Positions 10,120-20,500 of a DNA stretch of 64,000 nucleotides are shown in pieces. Numbering within the stretch: the first letter of the stretch is position 1; each line of letters begins with the position of its first letter. This DNA comes from Desarmillaria ectypa (taxonomy: Eukaryota; Basidiomycota; Agaricomycetes; Agaricales; Physalacriaceae). The stretch is taken from assembly GCA_030407005.1 (NCBI GenBank), contig JAUDYN010000005.1, positions 3,224,001-3,288,000 of the forward strand, read 5' to 3'. The notes below the pieces were generated by a model that was not told the DNA's origin, made no database searches, and worked only from the letters and a program-made list of their open reading frames with translations. The position numbers and the translations under genes were made by a program.

Positions 10120-10709
10120 TCGGAAGCTGGGGTTCTCCTGCTGTGTGGCGAGTGCTAGCGTTAAGCGGTTCAACGGAGGATTCGTTGGCGATAACTTTCC
10201 TTCGCCGGCGGATCAATTTGAACGTTCGTTAGGCCATATCTAACCTACTCGGGAACGTGCAAGCAATTTATTTGAAGATCAGTCCCTGTACAACAGCCAC
10301 GTTCAAACCGAGAACGTTTGCCTAACAACAAACGGAGCTCCACCTTCGAGGCTTCGACTTCGTAGCCGTGTGCTACATTGTCATTTGATTCATGGACCAC
10401 GAGCTCAGCTACCAATCACTGATACCTTATCTGTGCGTTCCATCTTATTGTATTTCAGCTGGGTGCTGAAAAGTAATACAGTTGCTAATGGGGATTCCTA
10501 GGCCCAAGTGGGATCTGTGCAAATGAATGTACGACACATGCGTTACTTCACTTGAGCCACATTGTCGATTTCTCCTGCATGGCGAGCACTGTTATCTCTT
10601 CCTTCGAACCTGATATTGGCTCGGCATGTCGTGGATGTATATATACTGAACCTGGCTAAACCGGATTATCTGAAGAGCTATCTTCTGTGCTCCTTCGAAA
10701 CTGTCAACT
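10120..10709. other. Divergent intergenic region
   Basis: Carries the promoters of the DUF3632-like gene (minus) and ribonuclease A (plus). A TATA stretch is at 10638-10645; no other gene is supported. Confidence 0.5.
10638..10645 (+). promoter_or_regulatory. TATA box of ribonuclease gene A
   Basis: TATATATA about 70 bp before the start codon. Confidence 0.55.
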
Positions 10710-11261
10710 ATGTTCCAACGATCTCTCCTCCTTCTCTTCTCTGCCCTGGTCCTCGCGATGGCCGCTCCTACACGACGCGCGTGGCCGTCCGGTTCCGTCA
10801 CTTGCGGTAGCAACACCTACAGTCTTTCCGCCGTCAAAGGTGCTGTATCACATGGATACTCCCTGATCGACGACCCAATCGGGAGCAGTAAGTTGAGTCG
10901 CTCCGAGTCCCCTTACCTGCTAGTTCAACTGTAAGCCACAGACAGCTACCCTCACAAGTTTAACAACTATGAAGGCCTTAACTTGTGGTGCTCTGGTGAA
11001 TCGGCCTACAATGAGGTATGTGAGAGAGCGATTCCAAAACGCGATACTGACGTCGGACAGTTCCCCATCCTTAAGAGTGGGCTCTACAGCGGTAGCTCTC
11101 CGGGTGCAGACCGGGTAGTTTTCTCTGATAATGGTATTTATTGCGCGTACGTATTCATCGACATCTTCGTCTGAGTGGACTAGATTTGATAACTTTATTC
11201 TAGTGTCGTCACGCACACCGGAGCTTCTGGAAACAACTTCGTCTCGTGCAACGGCGATTGA
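10710..11261 (+). CDS. Secreted guanyl-specific ribonuclease, T1/N1/U2 family, copy A (131 aa)
   Basis: Exons are 10710-10887, 10942-11015, 11061-11146 and 11204-11261. The signal peptide is [18 protein letters not shown], probably followed by a short basic propeptide (TRRAW). The mature part has the RNase T1 core: [34 protein letters not shown] and [12 protein letters not shown]. These provide the expected Tyr, His, Glu, Arg and His of the T1 active site, and Cys pairs are kept. The enzyme should cut single-stranded RNA after G outside the cell. It is short, without the long loops of ribotoxins. Gene B downstream has the same exon structure. Confidence 0.93.
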
Positions 11262-12594
11262 TGAACTGAATCTGCAATTATATATTGAATATTGTTGTCA
11301 GAAACTATTAAAGATCAAATACTCTACTCTCTGACCATCAGAGGCCCGCTTGTTCAAGTGCAAGTATGGGCGTGTGTATGCTGTGGTGCGACTATCCAAG
11401 TGCTTGTCAAATTTCGTAATTCCACCCTCTGCTATCAGACACGAACGAGCAACATCCTCAGGGTCCTAGCCAAACTTCGGCCGCTGATAGCTTCGCGTCA
11501 AATCTCTCAGACAAAAGTTAGTACGGGGTACTATTGAAGAGAACCGTGACTCACATAGCCCCATATGACTCTTTCTATAATTTACATGGGTGCAAGTCAG
11601 ACCAAAGTCAGATTCCAGATGAAACGCTGTGACGATGAATGGACGACGGGTCAAAGTACATTTTGTCAGACACAAATTTCTTTGCAAATATCCGGCCTAT
11701 GTTGTTGGGAATTACCAAAAACTTTTTCACAGATGAAAGAACGAGACAGCGGTTTGAATGTTTGGAACGTGAATGTTTTTCAAGGACTTTCGATACTCAT
11801 CTGGTGTGTTTGTTTCTAATAGATATACAGAAGCAGTCGCGTGTTGTTTTATTCTTACGTCTAGGGGGCTGCAATACGAAACTTGCAACAAACTAACAAA
11901 GAATACTTGTCTTCTAGAACTTCCACACCCCAATTACTCGCTCGGAGCTCCGATCAATCGACAATCCGTGACCTCTGGAACTTTGTTTAATATCACCGTA
12001 CCGCCGATGACGTTCACTGCATGGAGAATTTAATATTTTAGTCTGAAATATTGAGTTTTGCATGCAGTGGTTGCTTGGCAGTGAAAATTGTGGTCAAGAA
12101 CCTCAGATAGAGAGTGTGTTGCTAAAGTACAAGCATGCACGTGGTCGAATCTCAACCGGTCGGACAGCCGAGAAAGTTTTTCCAAGGACACTTCGCGATA
12201 CTAGACACCAGCAGCCGTCTGCTTCAGTATCATTTGATGCGTACAAGTTGATCACCATGTATTCGTTTCATCTCATAACGCCCATCATCAAACCTGCGTA
12301 AGTCCCTTCTGGTATCCGAGTCCTATGCCGACGCTAGTAGCACAAAGACGCCACATATATATGGTCGTTGACAGGTTTCTTGACCAGATGATGACTATTC
12401 AAAGCTACAGATGAACCGCCCACCACTTCTCCTTATGGCCTATGTTGTCGATTGCAAGATAGACATTGTCATATTGCGGAATCTCTCCTCACGAAGCGGA
12501 TATTTATGAAGCATTTCCTGGGTATATATTAAAGCTTGGTGCTTTGATTTTCTTCAAGAGCTATCATCTCTGAGGACTTTCAGACTCATACACC
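11262..12594. other. Spacer between the two ribonuclease genes
   Basis: About 1.3 kb. Overlapping short open frames at 11565-12033 have no recognisable domain. I see no third ribonuclease copy and no transposon ends. Confidence 0.45.
12523..12530 (+). promoter_or_regulatory. TATA box of ribonuclease gene B
   Basis: TATATATT about 70 bp before the start codon, at the same distance as in gene A. Confidence 0.5.
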
Positions 12595-13143
12595 ATGTTC
12601 CAGCGGTCGCTACTCGTTCTCGTCACCCTGTTCGTTCTCGCATTGACTGCCCCTGCATTACCGCCTGGTACTGTCACCTGCGGTGACAACCCATACACTC
12701 CCACTGCTGTCCGAAACGCCATCAACAATGGCCATGCATACCTCAACAGTCCGATCGGTGAGTTCGGCCAAGTTCAGTCTCTTTTACCAGCCAACCACTG
12801 ACGTGACTCGCCCTACAGACACTTACCCGCACCTGTACAAGAACTACGAAGGCCTGATTATGCGGTGTGCCGGGACGGTTCATAATGAGGTACTTGAGTT
12901 TTAGTTTTTTGAATCGGACGGCTACTGACGTTGATAAGTTCCCTATTCATTACAACGGTTTGTACACTGGCGGCTCTCCTGGGGCTGACCGCGTCGTTTT
13001 TGACAATGCCGGTAATTATTGCGCGTATGTATTCGCATTCATGGTCGTTGTATGGGATTTCTCAGAAAATATCTTTCTCTTCTAGTGTCATGACTCATAC
13101 CGGAGCTACTGGAAACGATTTTGTCGCTTGCCAAGGATATTGA
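12595..13143 (+). CDS. Secreted guanyl-specific ribonuclease, T1/N1/U2 family, copy B (125 aa)
   Basis: Exons are 12595-12757, 12819-12889, 12939-13024 and 13086-13143. Intron positions and phases match copy A. The signal peptide is MFQRSLLVLVTLFVLALTA. The core has [38 protein letters not shown] and VMTHTGATGNDF, so the catalytic Tyr, His, Glu, Arg and His are all present. Copy B lacks the TRRAW stretch that follows the signal peptide in copy A. The pair is a tandem duplication with both copies apparently functional, which fits a role in extracellular RNA use or microbe-microbe interaction; the latter is inference. Confidence 0.93.
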
Positions 13144-13959
13144 GTCGGCACAATGCCTGTATAGTGTGTATGTGTATATTGTGCACTGTTGATCGACGTT
13201 CTTCCATGTACGCATCCTGCCTTGCTTTAAATAATCACTAGAACTTGACTTCGTATAGTAAGATTGGCCCGACACTCACATTATAGTTTCTGCTTCGCCT
13301 AGACCGTCGTGTACGAGACTCCTTCAGAATAAATAACCTCCTCCGGATATGCACAGGAGCAATTTATGGTCTCACCTTCGCCTTACTCTTTCTAAAGACT
13401 ATAAGTGCTTGGATCTACAGACTACTGTGGCTTGATGAACTACCTTGACTCGACCTCTTCCTCGAAGAAGACATTAGGAATATTTACTGTTGCCATTGGC
13501 TGAAATGCTTCGTAGGTGATGTGCTGATGGCTCAATTTCTTGATACTAATCCAAACATTTTCACAGAGGATGAGAAAGATAAGGGCCATGACTTCCTCTC
13601 AGAAAGCGGCTGCAATAGTATGGACTAGCAAGAAACAGAACACGGACATTCTGAAGTAGATGAAAGGATGTCACTTTTAAACGCTATTGGAATATTCGGG
13701 CGAATTCCAGTGATCCGGCATGTCTCGGCATGCTTAGTAAGGAAAGAATCCGGTAGAAAGTAGTAGATTAGGTAGAAACAGTATAAATACATGGCACAGG
13801 CAGAGGAAACCCCTCGTGAGTTTGTCTACCTAGTGACTAACAGCCTAACAGCTGGAGTGTAATTCAAATCACAATAAACACTACTCTACGGCAGGCCGAA
13901 AAGAAAAAGAGTGTCTTCAAAATATCGTGGCTATCCATGTAGCCTTTGCAGCTCCCATA
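13144..13959. other. Intergenic region before the F-box pseudogene
   Basis: No gene recognised. A TATA-like GTATAAATAC is near 13780, about 180 bp before the F-box remnant, and may be its old promoter. Confidence 0.4.
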
Positions 13960-15290
13960 TGAAAACTCCCGTATGATCTTCTAGCTGAGATTTTCAAGTG
14001 GAAATTATAGACAGCACCGATTGTATCTATGCATCGGAAACGTGATCGCTCGGTCACGTTTGCAGGCGCTGGAGGGAAGGTCCCACCCTCATGTCTATTC
14101 TTCTGGTCACAAATCAGTCTTCCTTCACACGATTACTCTGTCTCATCGACTAAACAAAACTGAGATCTGAATTTATTGCAGTGTTTCCTTGACCGGTCTG
14201 GCGAAGTGCCTCTCAGTATTAACGTGCCTTAGCTATCAAGCAAATCGCTTCTTCAGCGTGTCTTGACTTATGGCCTCGCATACGGTACGCATGGATCGAA
14301 CTCAATCAAGGTCAAACGGAGTACTTCGCAAGAGTTCGAGATTGCTTTTCCACACTAGAAAAGCTGACACTCCTAGTAAATTTCATGATGATCGAAGACT
14401 TGGACATCCTATACGAGAAAGACGGTATTTGTCGTACCTTCGAGGACACCCCTCAATTGCGAGAGCTGTATCCGCAATGAGAATTGCTTTGGCATTTTTT
14501 CTTAGTTTGTATTATCTTGGACTCAGTTGACAATCTTTATTATCGATCACAGATGTGATCTCAAAGCACACCTCGCGATTTTTTCAATGGCCCCCCACCT
14601 TCGAACTTTTGAAGCGAAGCAAGAATGCCACAGTGATAATCAGGAGCGGCTCGCATTGGAGGGGCTCATTGTCCATCATTATTCCGAATAAATAACACCA
14701 GTTCAACCCTCCTTAGGACGTTACAAGCCCGCTTCTGAAGGAGATTGAAATGACTCTTCCAAGAGAATCCCAGATCGTCCCTAGACGACGATCTTCGTGG
14801 TCTCCTCAAACGCTCCGGGTCCTCGATCCATCGGCTTACTATTTTCTGCTTCGGTTATGCGTCTTTTACACAAACATTTGACTTGGCATTCTGGCTGACG
14901 CATTTGACTATGACTTTTTGTGAAAGCAAAGCAGTCGTAAAGTGCTTGCAAGGACTCGTCCTGTCTGGTCAAATGTTGCTTCCTTGACTTCAGTCGCTGA
15001 CGGCGGAGTTTCGTCCGTCCTTAGACTTCTTCAGCCGTGGCATAGTGAAAAGGAGTAAGGATGATCTTATAATCCTGTTATGCATCATTGCTGGATCTCC
15101 ATGCAGTGACTCTTATCCAAGCGTCGCGTCATTACATCTTGCGCAACTGGAACAGCCAGAAGTCGAACGCGACTTCTGCACCAGCACCGAGAGGATATTC
15201 GAGGGATATGCGTCGTATGCATTGGAGCATAAAATGCAAATGAACGTTAAGCGTCTGGTGAGCTCATCATTTTGCTACAACCGCATTGAC
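13960..15290 (+). pseudogene. Decayed F-box protein gene
   Basis: Pieces of one F-box protein follow each other in order but in shifting frames with stops. They are LPYDLLAEIFKW (F-box, about 13967), FFWSQISLPSHDYS (about 14100), LLQCFLDRSGEVPLSINV (about 14175), ARVRDCFSTLEKLTLL and RTFEDTPQLREL (14325-14480), then SMAPHLRTFEAKQE (about 14590). A last piece at 15050-15160 contains IAGSPCSDSYPSVASLHL. The order matches the intact F-box genes at 1-3364 (PPEILTQIF, LLETVLDRSREA, FENAPRLREV). Multiple frameshifts and stops show that it is dead. It lies on the opposite strand to the intact copies. Confidence 0.65.
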
Positions 15291-15476
15291 TGATTTTGGT
15301 GACAGCAGAGGCACGAGGTTCTGCTGTCACGAGGTATGGTTATCGCGGAGGGGAATTAAGTATAATGACTCGATAGAGATGGATTGTTTGCTTACACCCT
15401 CACATGTCGAAGAGTAGTCTGATATATAAAAAAGATCAAGTTGTTGAGCAGTTTATCACCTCGTGCACCCTGTCTA

Positions 15477-17021
15477 TCATGAGCGGTAATCACCATTTAT
15501 TCTAACATATTCCTGTCAAGATGGTCAGTAACAGAAGTACTGTAGGATCACAGCCACTCACATAGCTGAAATCGCAAGTCCAATATTTTGCTTCTTCAGT
15601 TCCTAGTCCTCCAAGTTCTACACACAACTCAAAGTCTTCTAGACCTAGAATCTCGCTGGCTCTCCCCTCATCGACATTCTCCGGCTCACCGTTAACGAGG
15701 ACGGGAAGAGCTGAGGTACCATCGGAGGGGATGAAAGATACGCTGACTTTTTGAGGGTCAAGAGGGACCGTCAATGGGACAGAGCCTGTTGCTGCAAGGA
15801 TACGACCCCAGCTGTGAATACGGAGTTAGATGGGATGCTCCTAGGAACAAATAAAACTCACTTTGCATCTTCACCGTAGAGTGCGGTCTTAACAAGAGCA
15901 GAAGTTGATATCCGAGAGGCAATCTTGTGTGCATCTTCATATGTTGCTGCGCCCTGTCTGACTCGTTAACTAAAGTCTGGTGATTGAGACGACGGCCGTA
16001 CCTTGACAGTCACGGTAACAAACTTGGTCGCGCCTTCGCCGTCTCTAACGACTAACTTGGCTAGATCAATCGCGAACGCAGTCAACTCCTGCTTGAAAAT
16101 CTCATAAGACTCCTTATCCGCTTCCTCATCGATCTCATCCGCATAATTTCCCGTACCATCCGAAGCAGCAGCACCATTCGCGAGGACCAAAATCGTATCA
16201 TTAGTAGACATGTCCCCGTCGACACTGATAGAGTTGAAGCTTCGGTCGACAACGTAGGTCAGTGCGCTCTGTAGGCTCCGCGGAGAGACAGCTGCATCTG
16301 TCATGATGCACCCCAGGAGCGTTGCGTGGAGCTGCGAACCTACCGGAGGGCCCATGTCGGGGTGGATCATCCCAGCGCCCTTGTCCATCCCTGCCATCCG
16401 GTACTGCACGCCCTTAATGGTGAAAACACGAGATCTAAGTTTAGGGAACGTGTCCGTCGTCATGAAAGCCCTTGCAGCGCGTTCCCAAGCGTAGAAATCG
16501 TTGTCCAACGAGCGTGTAGAGGGCTGGTCGGCGTGCTGGGAACGAATAGCGGAGACGATCTTGGAAATGGGAAGATTCTGGCCAATGACGCCGGTCGACA
16601 TGACGAGCGTGTCATTCTCGAGGGCCGGGTCAGAGGAGAGGAGCGAGTCGGTTTCCTTGACCATCGTCCATGCATCCTCTAGTCCTTGCTTCCCAGTTAC
16701 AGCGTTGGCGCAGCCGCTGTTGACGACGACAGCCCGTGCCCTGCCACCATTTTTGTTGAGAACCTCCTGAGAAACGACAACTGGCGCGGCTTTGAAGGCG
16801 TTTCGGGTGAAACAGGCTGCTGCTGACGTTGGGCGAGTCGACGTCGAGAGTATGACGCCTACATCGAGTGCCCCAGGGACCTTTTTAATACCTGCATGGA
16901 TTCCGGTAAGGAGATATCCTGCAGGCAGCGTTGTAGAAGGAAGTGGTCGGTGGTGGTGAGCCTTGGACGGCACTGACTTGATTGTAACGGTAGACAAGAA
17001 CCGCTTGGCGACAGCCGACAT
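15477..17021 (-). CDS. Arginine biosynthesis bifunctional protein ArgJ (ornithine/glutamate N-acetyltransferase), 465 aa
   Basis: Exons on the minus strand are 17021-16002, 15953-15862, 15811-15562 and 15512-15477 (1398 nt). The N-terminus MSAVAKRFLSTVTIKS is basic and lacks acids, as in a mitochondrial presequence. Hallmarks are DVGVILSTSTRPTSAAACFT, VVVNSGCANAVTG, STGVIGQNLP, DKGAGMIHPDMG, and HATLLGCIMTDAA. The Thr of ATLLG (about residue 234) is the self-cleavage site and nucleophile of the family. Later come SVDGDMSTNDTILVLANG, DGEGATKFV and GEDANWGRILAATGSV. The enzyme transfers acetyl from N-acetylornithine to glutamate in the arginine cycle of the mitochondrial matrix. Splicing restores the ANWGR motif, which supports the model. 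Confidence 0.95.
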
Positions 17022-17577
17022 GGGAGAAAAAGTTGAACTATCTTTGACATAAGCTATATTTTTATTGACAGCAAAATTTGCTCAGTGAGCTGTATTGCCA
17101 TTGGTACGGAAAGGATGATATGGCTGTTCATTTCCCGGCAAGACCGTTCTATATTGCATACAGCAGTCTACCAAGCTCTACCTGGAGGACAAGGGAAAGA
17201 AGGAACCTTTTCGGTCAGACCGAAGTTTTTCCTATCGTTCATCTACCACCGCTCCGTTACTCGAACAATTGACGGACGCAAGTGTCAAGTGCAACACGAC
17301 TGCTGCATCGATGGTGAAGGAAAAAAATGATAAAGCCTCGGCTATATACCTGCCGGCCCGTAATTTGCACCTATTTTATTGAGAAGGCGTTGGTAACGAA
17401 GGTGCTCGGGCAAAGTATAGAATTTGAAATTCTGCTGACCGGCTACGGACCATCATTAGCCGGTTTGGTGCTCAACGTCGACGATGTATCAGGAAGTTCA
17501 ATGTAGCGCTTATTCCGCACCACAAAATAGCTATCGCGGTGACAGCAAATCTTGGACTCCGTCATTTTCTCGCGGGA
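17022..17577. other. Divergent promoter region, argJ-type gene and VWA8-type gene
   Basis: No gene supported. Both neighbours are probably mitochondrial proteins and share this region. A GTG at 17539 extends the VWA8 frame upstream but is not a likely start. Confidence 0.5.
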
Positions 17578-20500
17578 ATGGCGCCTAGGCGTCGGCTACA
17601 TCAACTGTTAGATGGGCTAGCATCTCCTTCAGGGTCCATTGGGACATTGAAGCTCGGCGCCATCGAATACGACGTTCCAGCATCGCTGACGCCGTCAAAA
17701 TTGCCCAAGTTGAAAGGCTTACTCGATATACACGATCCTGCCAATGTCGACAACCTCCATTTCATGCTGCAGAAGTACCTTTTGGGCCAGGACGTGTTTT
17801 TGGTATCGCAGCCTGGTCCTTATGCCAGGCGACTGGCACTTACCTTTGCAAGGTATATATGTGTGCTCTGCTGCAACATTCAGGGTTAACGCCAGTGGGT
17901 AGCATCATTAATTCTGAGTACGAGTACATCGCGTTGCATAGAGACGTCGGCGAGACGGAACTGAAGCAGGTGAGAATCTTTGCCATTACAGGAGCTCTGC
18001 TGACGTTTCATCAGGGGAGAGAAATTGGAGAAGGCGGAAATTTAGTGTACGTGGATAGCCCAGCCGTCAACGCAACTAAGCATGGAAGGCTCTTGATCTT
18101 AGAAGGAATAGAGAAGGCTGAGCGAGGAATCATGCCTGTGCGTTCGCTATCCTTTCTCTTTCATTAATGACTAATCGTTTTCTTAGGTTCTGAACAATCT
18201 GCTGGAAAATCGTGAAATGTAGACAACGCGTTCAGAATCACTTTACGAGCGAGCTAATATTTACGCAGGAATCTTGACGATGGCACACACATTATACACC
18301 CCCATCGCTACGCTCTCTTAGACATTACCACCAACTTCATACCAGCCCATAAGAACTTTAGAGTTATCGCTATCGCAGCGCCCGTCCCTCCTTATCCCGG
18401 TTATCCCCTCGACCCACCATTCCGAAGTCGTTTCCAAGCGCGCTTCATGGACCCTGTGGGTGCTATGGTCAGCCTTAGCAACATCGTTGAGTCCAAGACC
18501 ATCCCGCTATATACCAAGATCCGTAATATTATACTGTCGACGCAATACTCCAGCGAATCGCGGCACACCCTAGAAACTGTGTCAAAATCAGTATTACCAC
18601 CTTTCCCTCAAACTGCACTTTTGAAACTTCGCGCGTTGTTATCTCTATTTCCTCCTCCCGAGCAGTTCACTCCCTCACAACTCGGGCAGCTATTTTTAAC
18701 GCTACACCCTGCTCTCATTCATGCACCGTTCCAGGCTTGGGCACTTCTGAGCATGCAGACTGACGACAGCGGATTAGGTCCTCTGGGAAGTCCATCGATG
18801 ATGTCAGAAGGTCTATTGGGGTATCATCTCACCTCCCTCAAAAGGACGGGCGAACACACGGCAGATGTTACATTTGGCGGTCCACAACGGGTAGTTTGTA
18901 GCGTGCCGACAGGCCCCAAAGCCTTGCTGGAATATCCCCTAACGGAAGCGCCAAGCTTTCATGTCACGGAGAGGTTCGTTGGACTGTTAACATGCTTTAT
19001 GCAGGCTCACACGTTGGGGTGGGATATATCTCTTATTCCGCCTGCTCAGCCTTCCACGGCGTCGACGTCGACGTCAACCTTGGTTAACGTATTCGGACGG
19101 ATGCTAGGATACGAGATGGAGGCAGTACACATGTACAAGGAACTAGGTGGCCGCGAACTGGTGATGCGAAGAAAAATACAGAGCGGGGGAGCGACGACTT
19201 GGGAGCCTAGGTAATGCGTTCCATTGTCCTGATCAACACCTTCCGATTTACCTTGTCCAAGTCCCATCATAGAGGCGGCATGGAAGGGAAGAATGGTACA
19301 TCTTTCTGGTCTTGATGTTCTAGGGTCGACGGCAGGATCGCTATCAAGGCTGCTTCAGGATCGAGAAATTGAACTTTGGGAGGGGAAAAGGCTTGTCTAT
19401 GAAGCCTCTCAAGAAGAGGTAAGGTTACTTTCTGTGTCCTTTCACCGTCATTGACCAGCCTTGTGCTAGATCGATTCGGGAGAGCTAATATTGACCAAAC
19501 CCTCGTTTCGGATCATAAGCACCGCATCGAAGTCTATTCCGTTGAAAGACTGGTTGACAGAAGAACATGCCAATATGTTCTTCCCCGTCTCTAGCCAACC
19601 CATGTCTGTTGAAGAAGAGGCGCTGATCTTGCGCGGGACAGGATGTGCTCCAGCCTTTGTCGAGACCCTTTTATCATTCGCCGACAAATACAGGCGAAGC
19701 ATTTCTGCTGACAGTGTCCAGAAACACCGCAAATTGGGTACGCGTTCTCTAGTCAGAATAGCCAGACGATTGGCGATGTTTCCAGAAGATCATGACTTGC
19801 ACACCATAATCAGTCAATCGCTTCTTGCTGACTTTTTGCCCGCAACGGAACGTATGAATTTGGACACCTTACTTGATCAAGCTGATATCCAGAAGATGGT
19901 AGAAAAGGTTGTCCCTTGTTACATCCATTCACCTCGTATGTTTTCTGATCCTTTGCCAAGTTCCATCCTAGTCCACTGGTTCTAGACGGTTTCTTGAACT
20001 TCCCTGCCTCCACTAGCGCTGGTACGAAGACAAAACCAACGGCTGTTCCTCTGTTCGATCCCTCTCAAGACCAAGCGGGCGTGGAGTCACTCGTCCCACA
20101 TATGGACCACTTTTATGACAATAGTTTGCAAACAGGGCAGATGCGTGACCTAGCAGTCGATCTCGAGCTGATGCGCGAACATGTCGTCCTGTTAGGTAAT
20201 CAGGTTAGCTCCCACACCTTCGCAACAAAATCTCTCTTATCTTGTTCCAGGGCGTCGGAAAGAATAAGATCGTCGATCGGTAAGCATCCTCTATGTGGAC
20301 CAACCGAGATATTCTGACGCTTTCCCTTGTAGCTTGTGTCAGGTACGATTTCTCTTGTGACGTCAGCATGAAAACAACTACATCTATGATATTAGCTGCT
20401 TGGTCGACCTCGCGAATACATCCAACTACATCGTGACACAACCGTCAATCAGTTAATGTTCACTACCTCTCTCGAAGCAGGTGTGCTCAAGTTTACAGAT

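Noticed and set aside
10710..13143. Ribotoxin genes of the sarcin type
   Set aside because: Mature parts of about 105 aa lack the long loops and extended N-terminal hairpin of ribotoxins; they fit ordinary T1/N1-type ribonucleases.
14270..14530. An 86-codon plus-strand frame as a small gene
   Set aside because: It lies in a shifted frame over the F-box pseudogene, whose remnant motifs are in another frame.
17539..17577. Thirteen-codon extension of the VWA8-type gene to a GTG
   Set aside because: Not a usual start codon; the ATG at 17578 gives a basic N-terminus that fits import into mitochondria.
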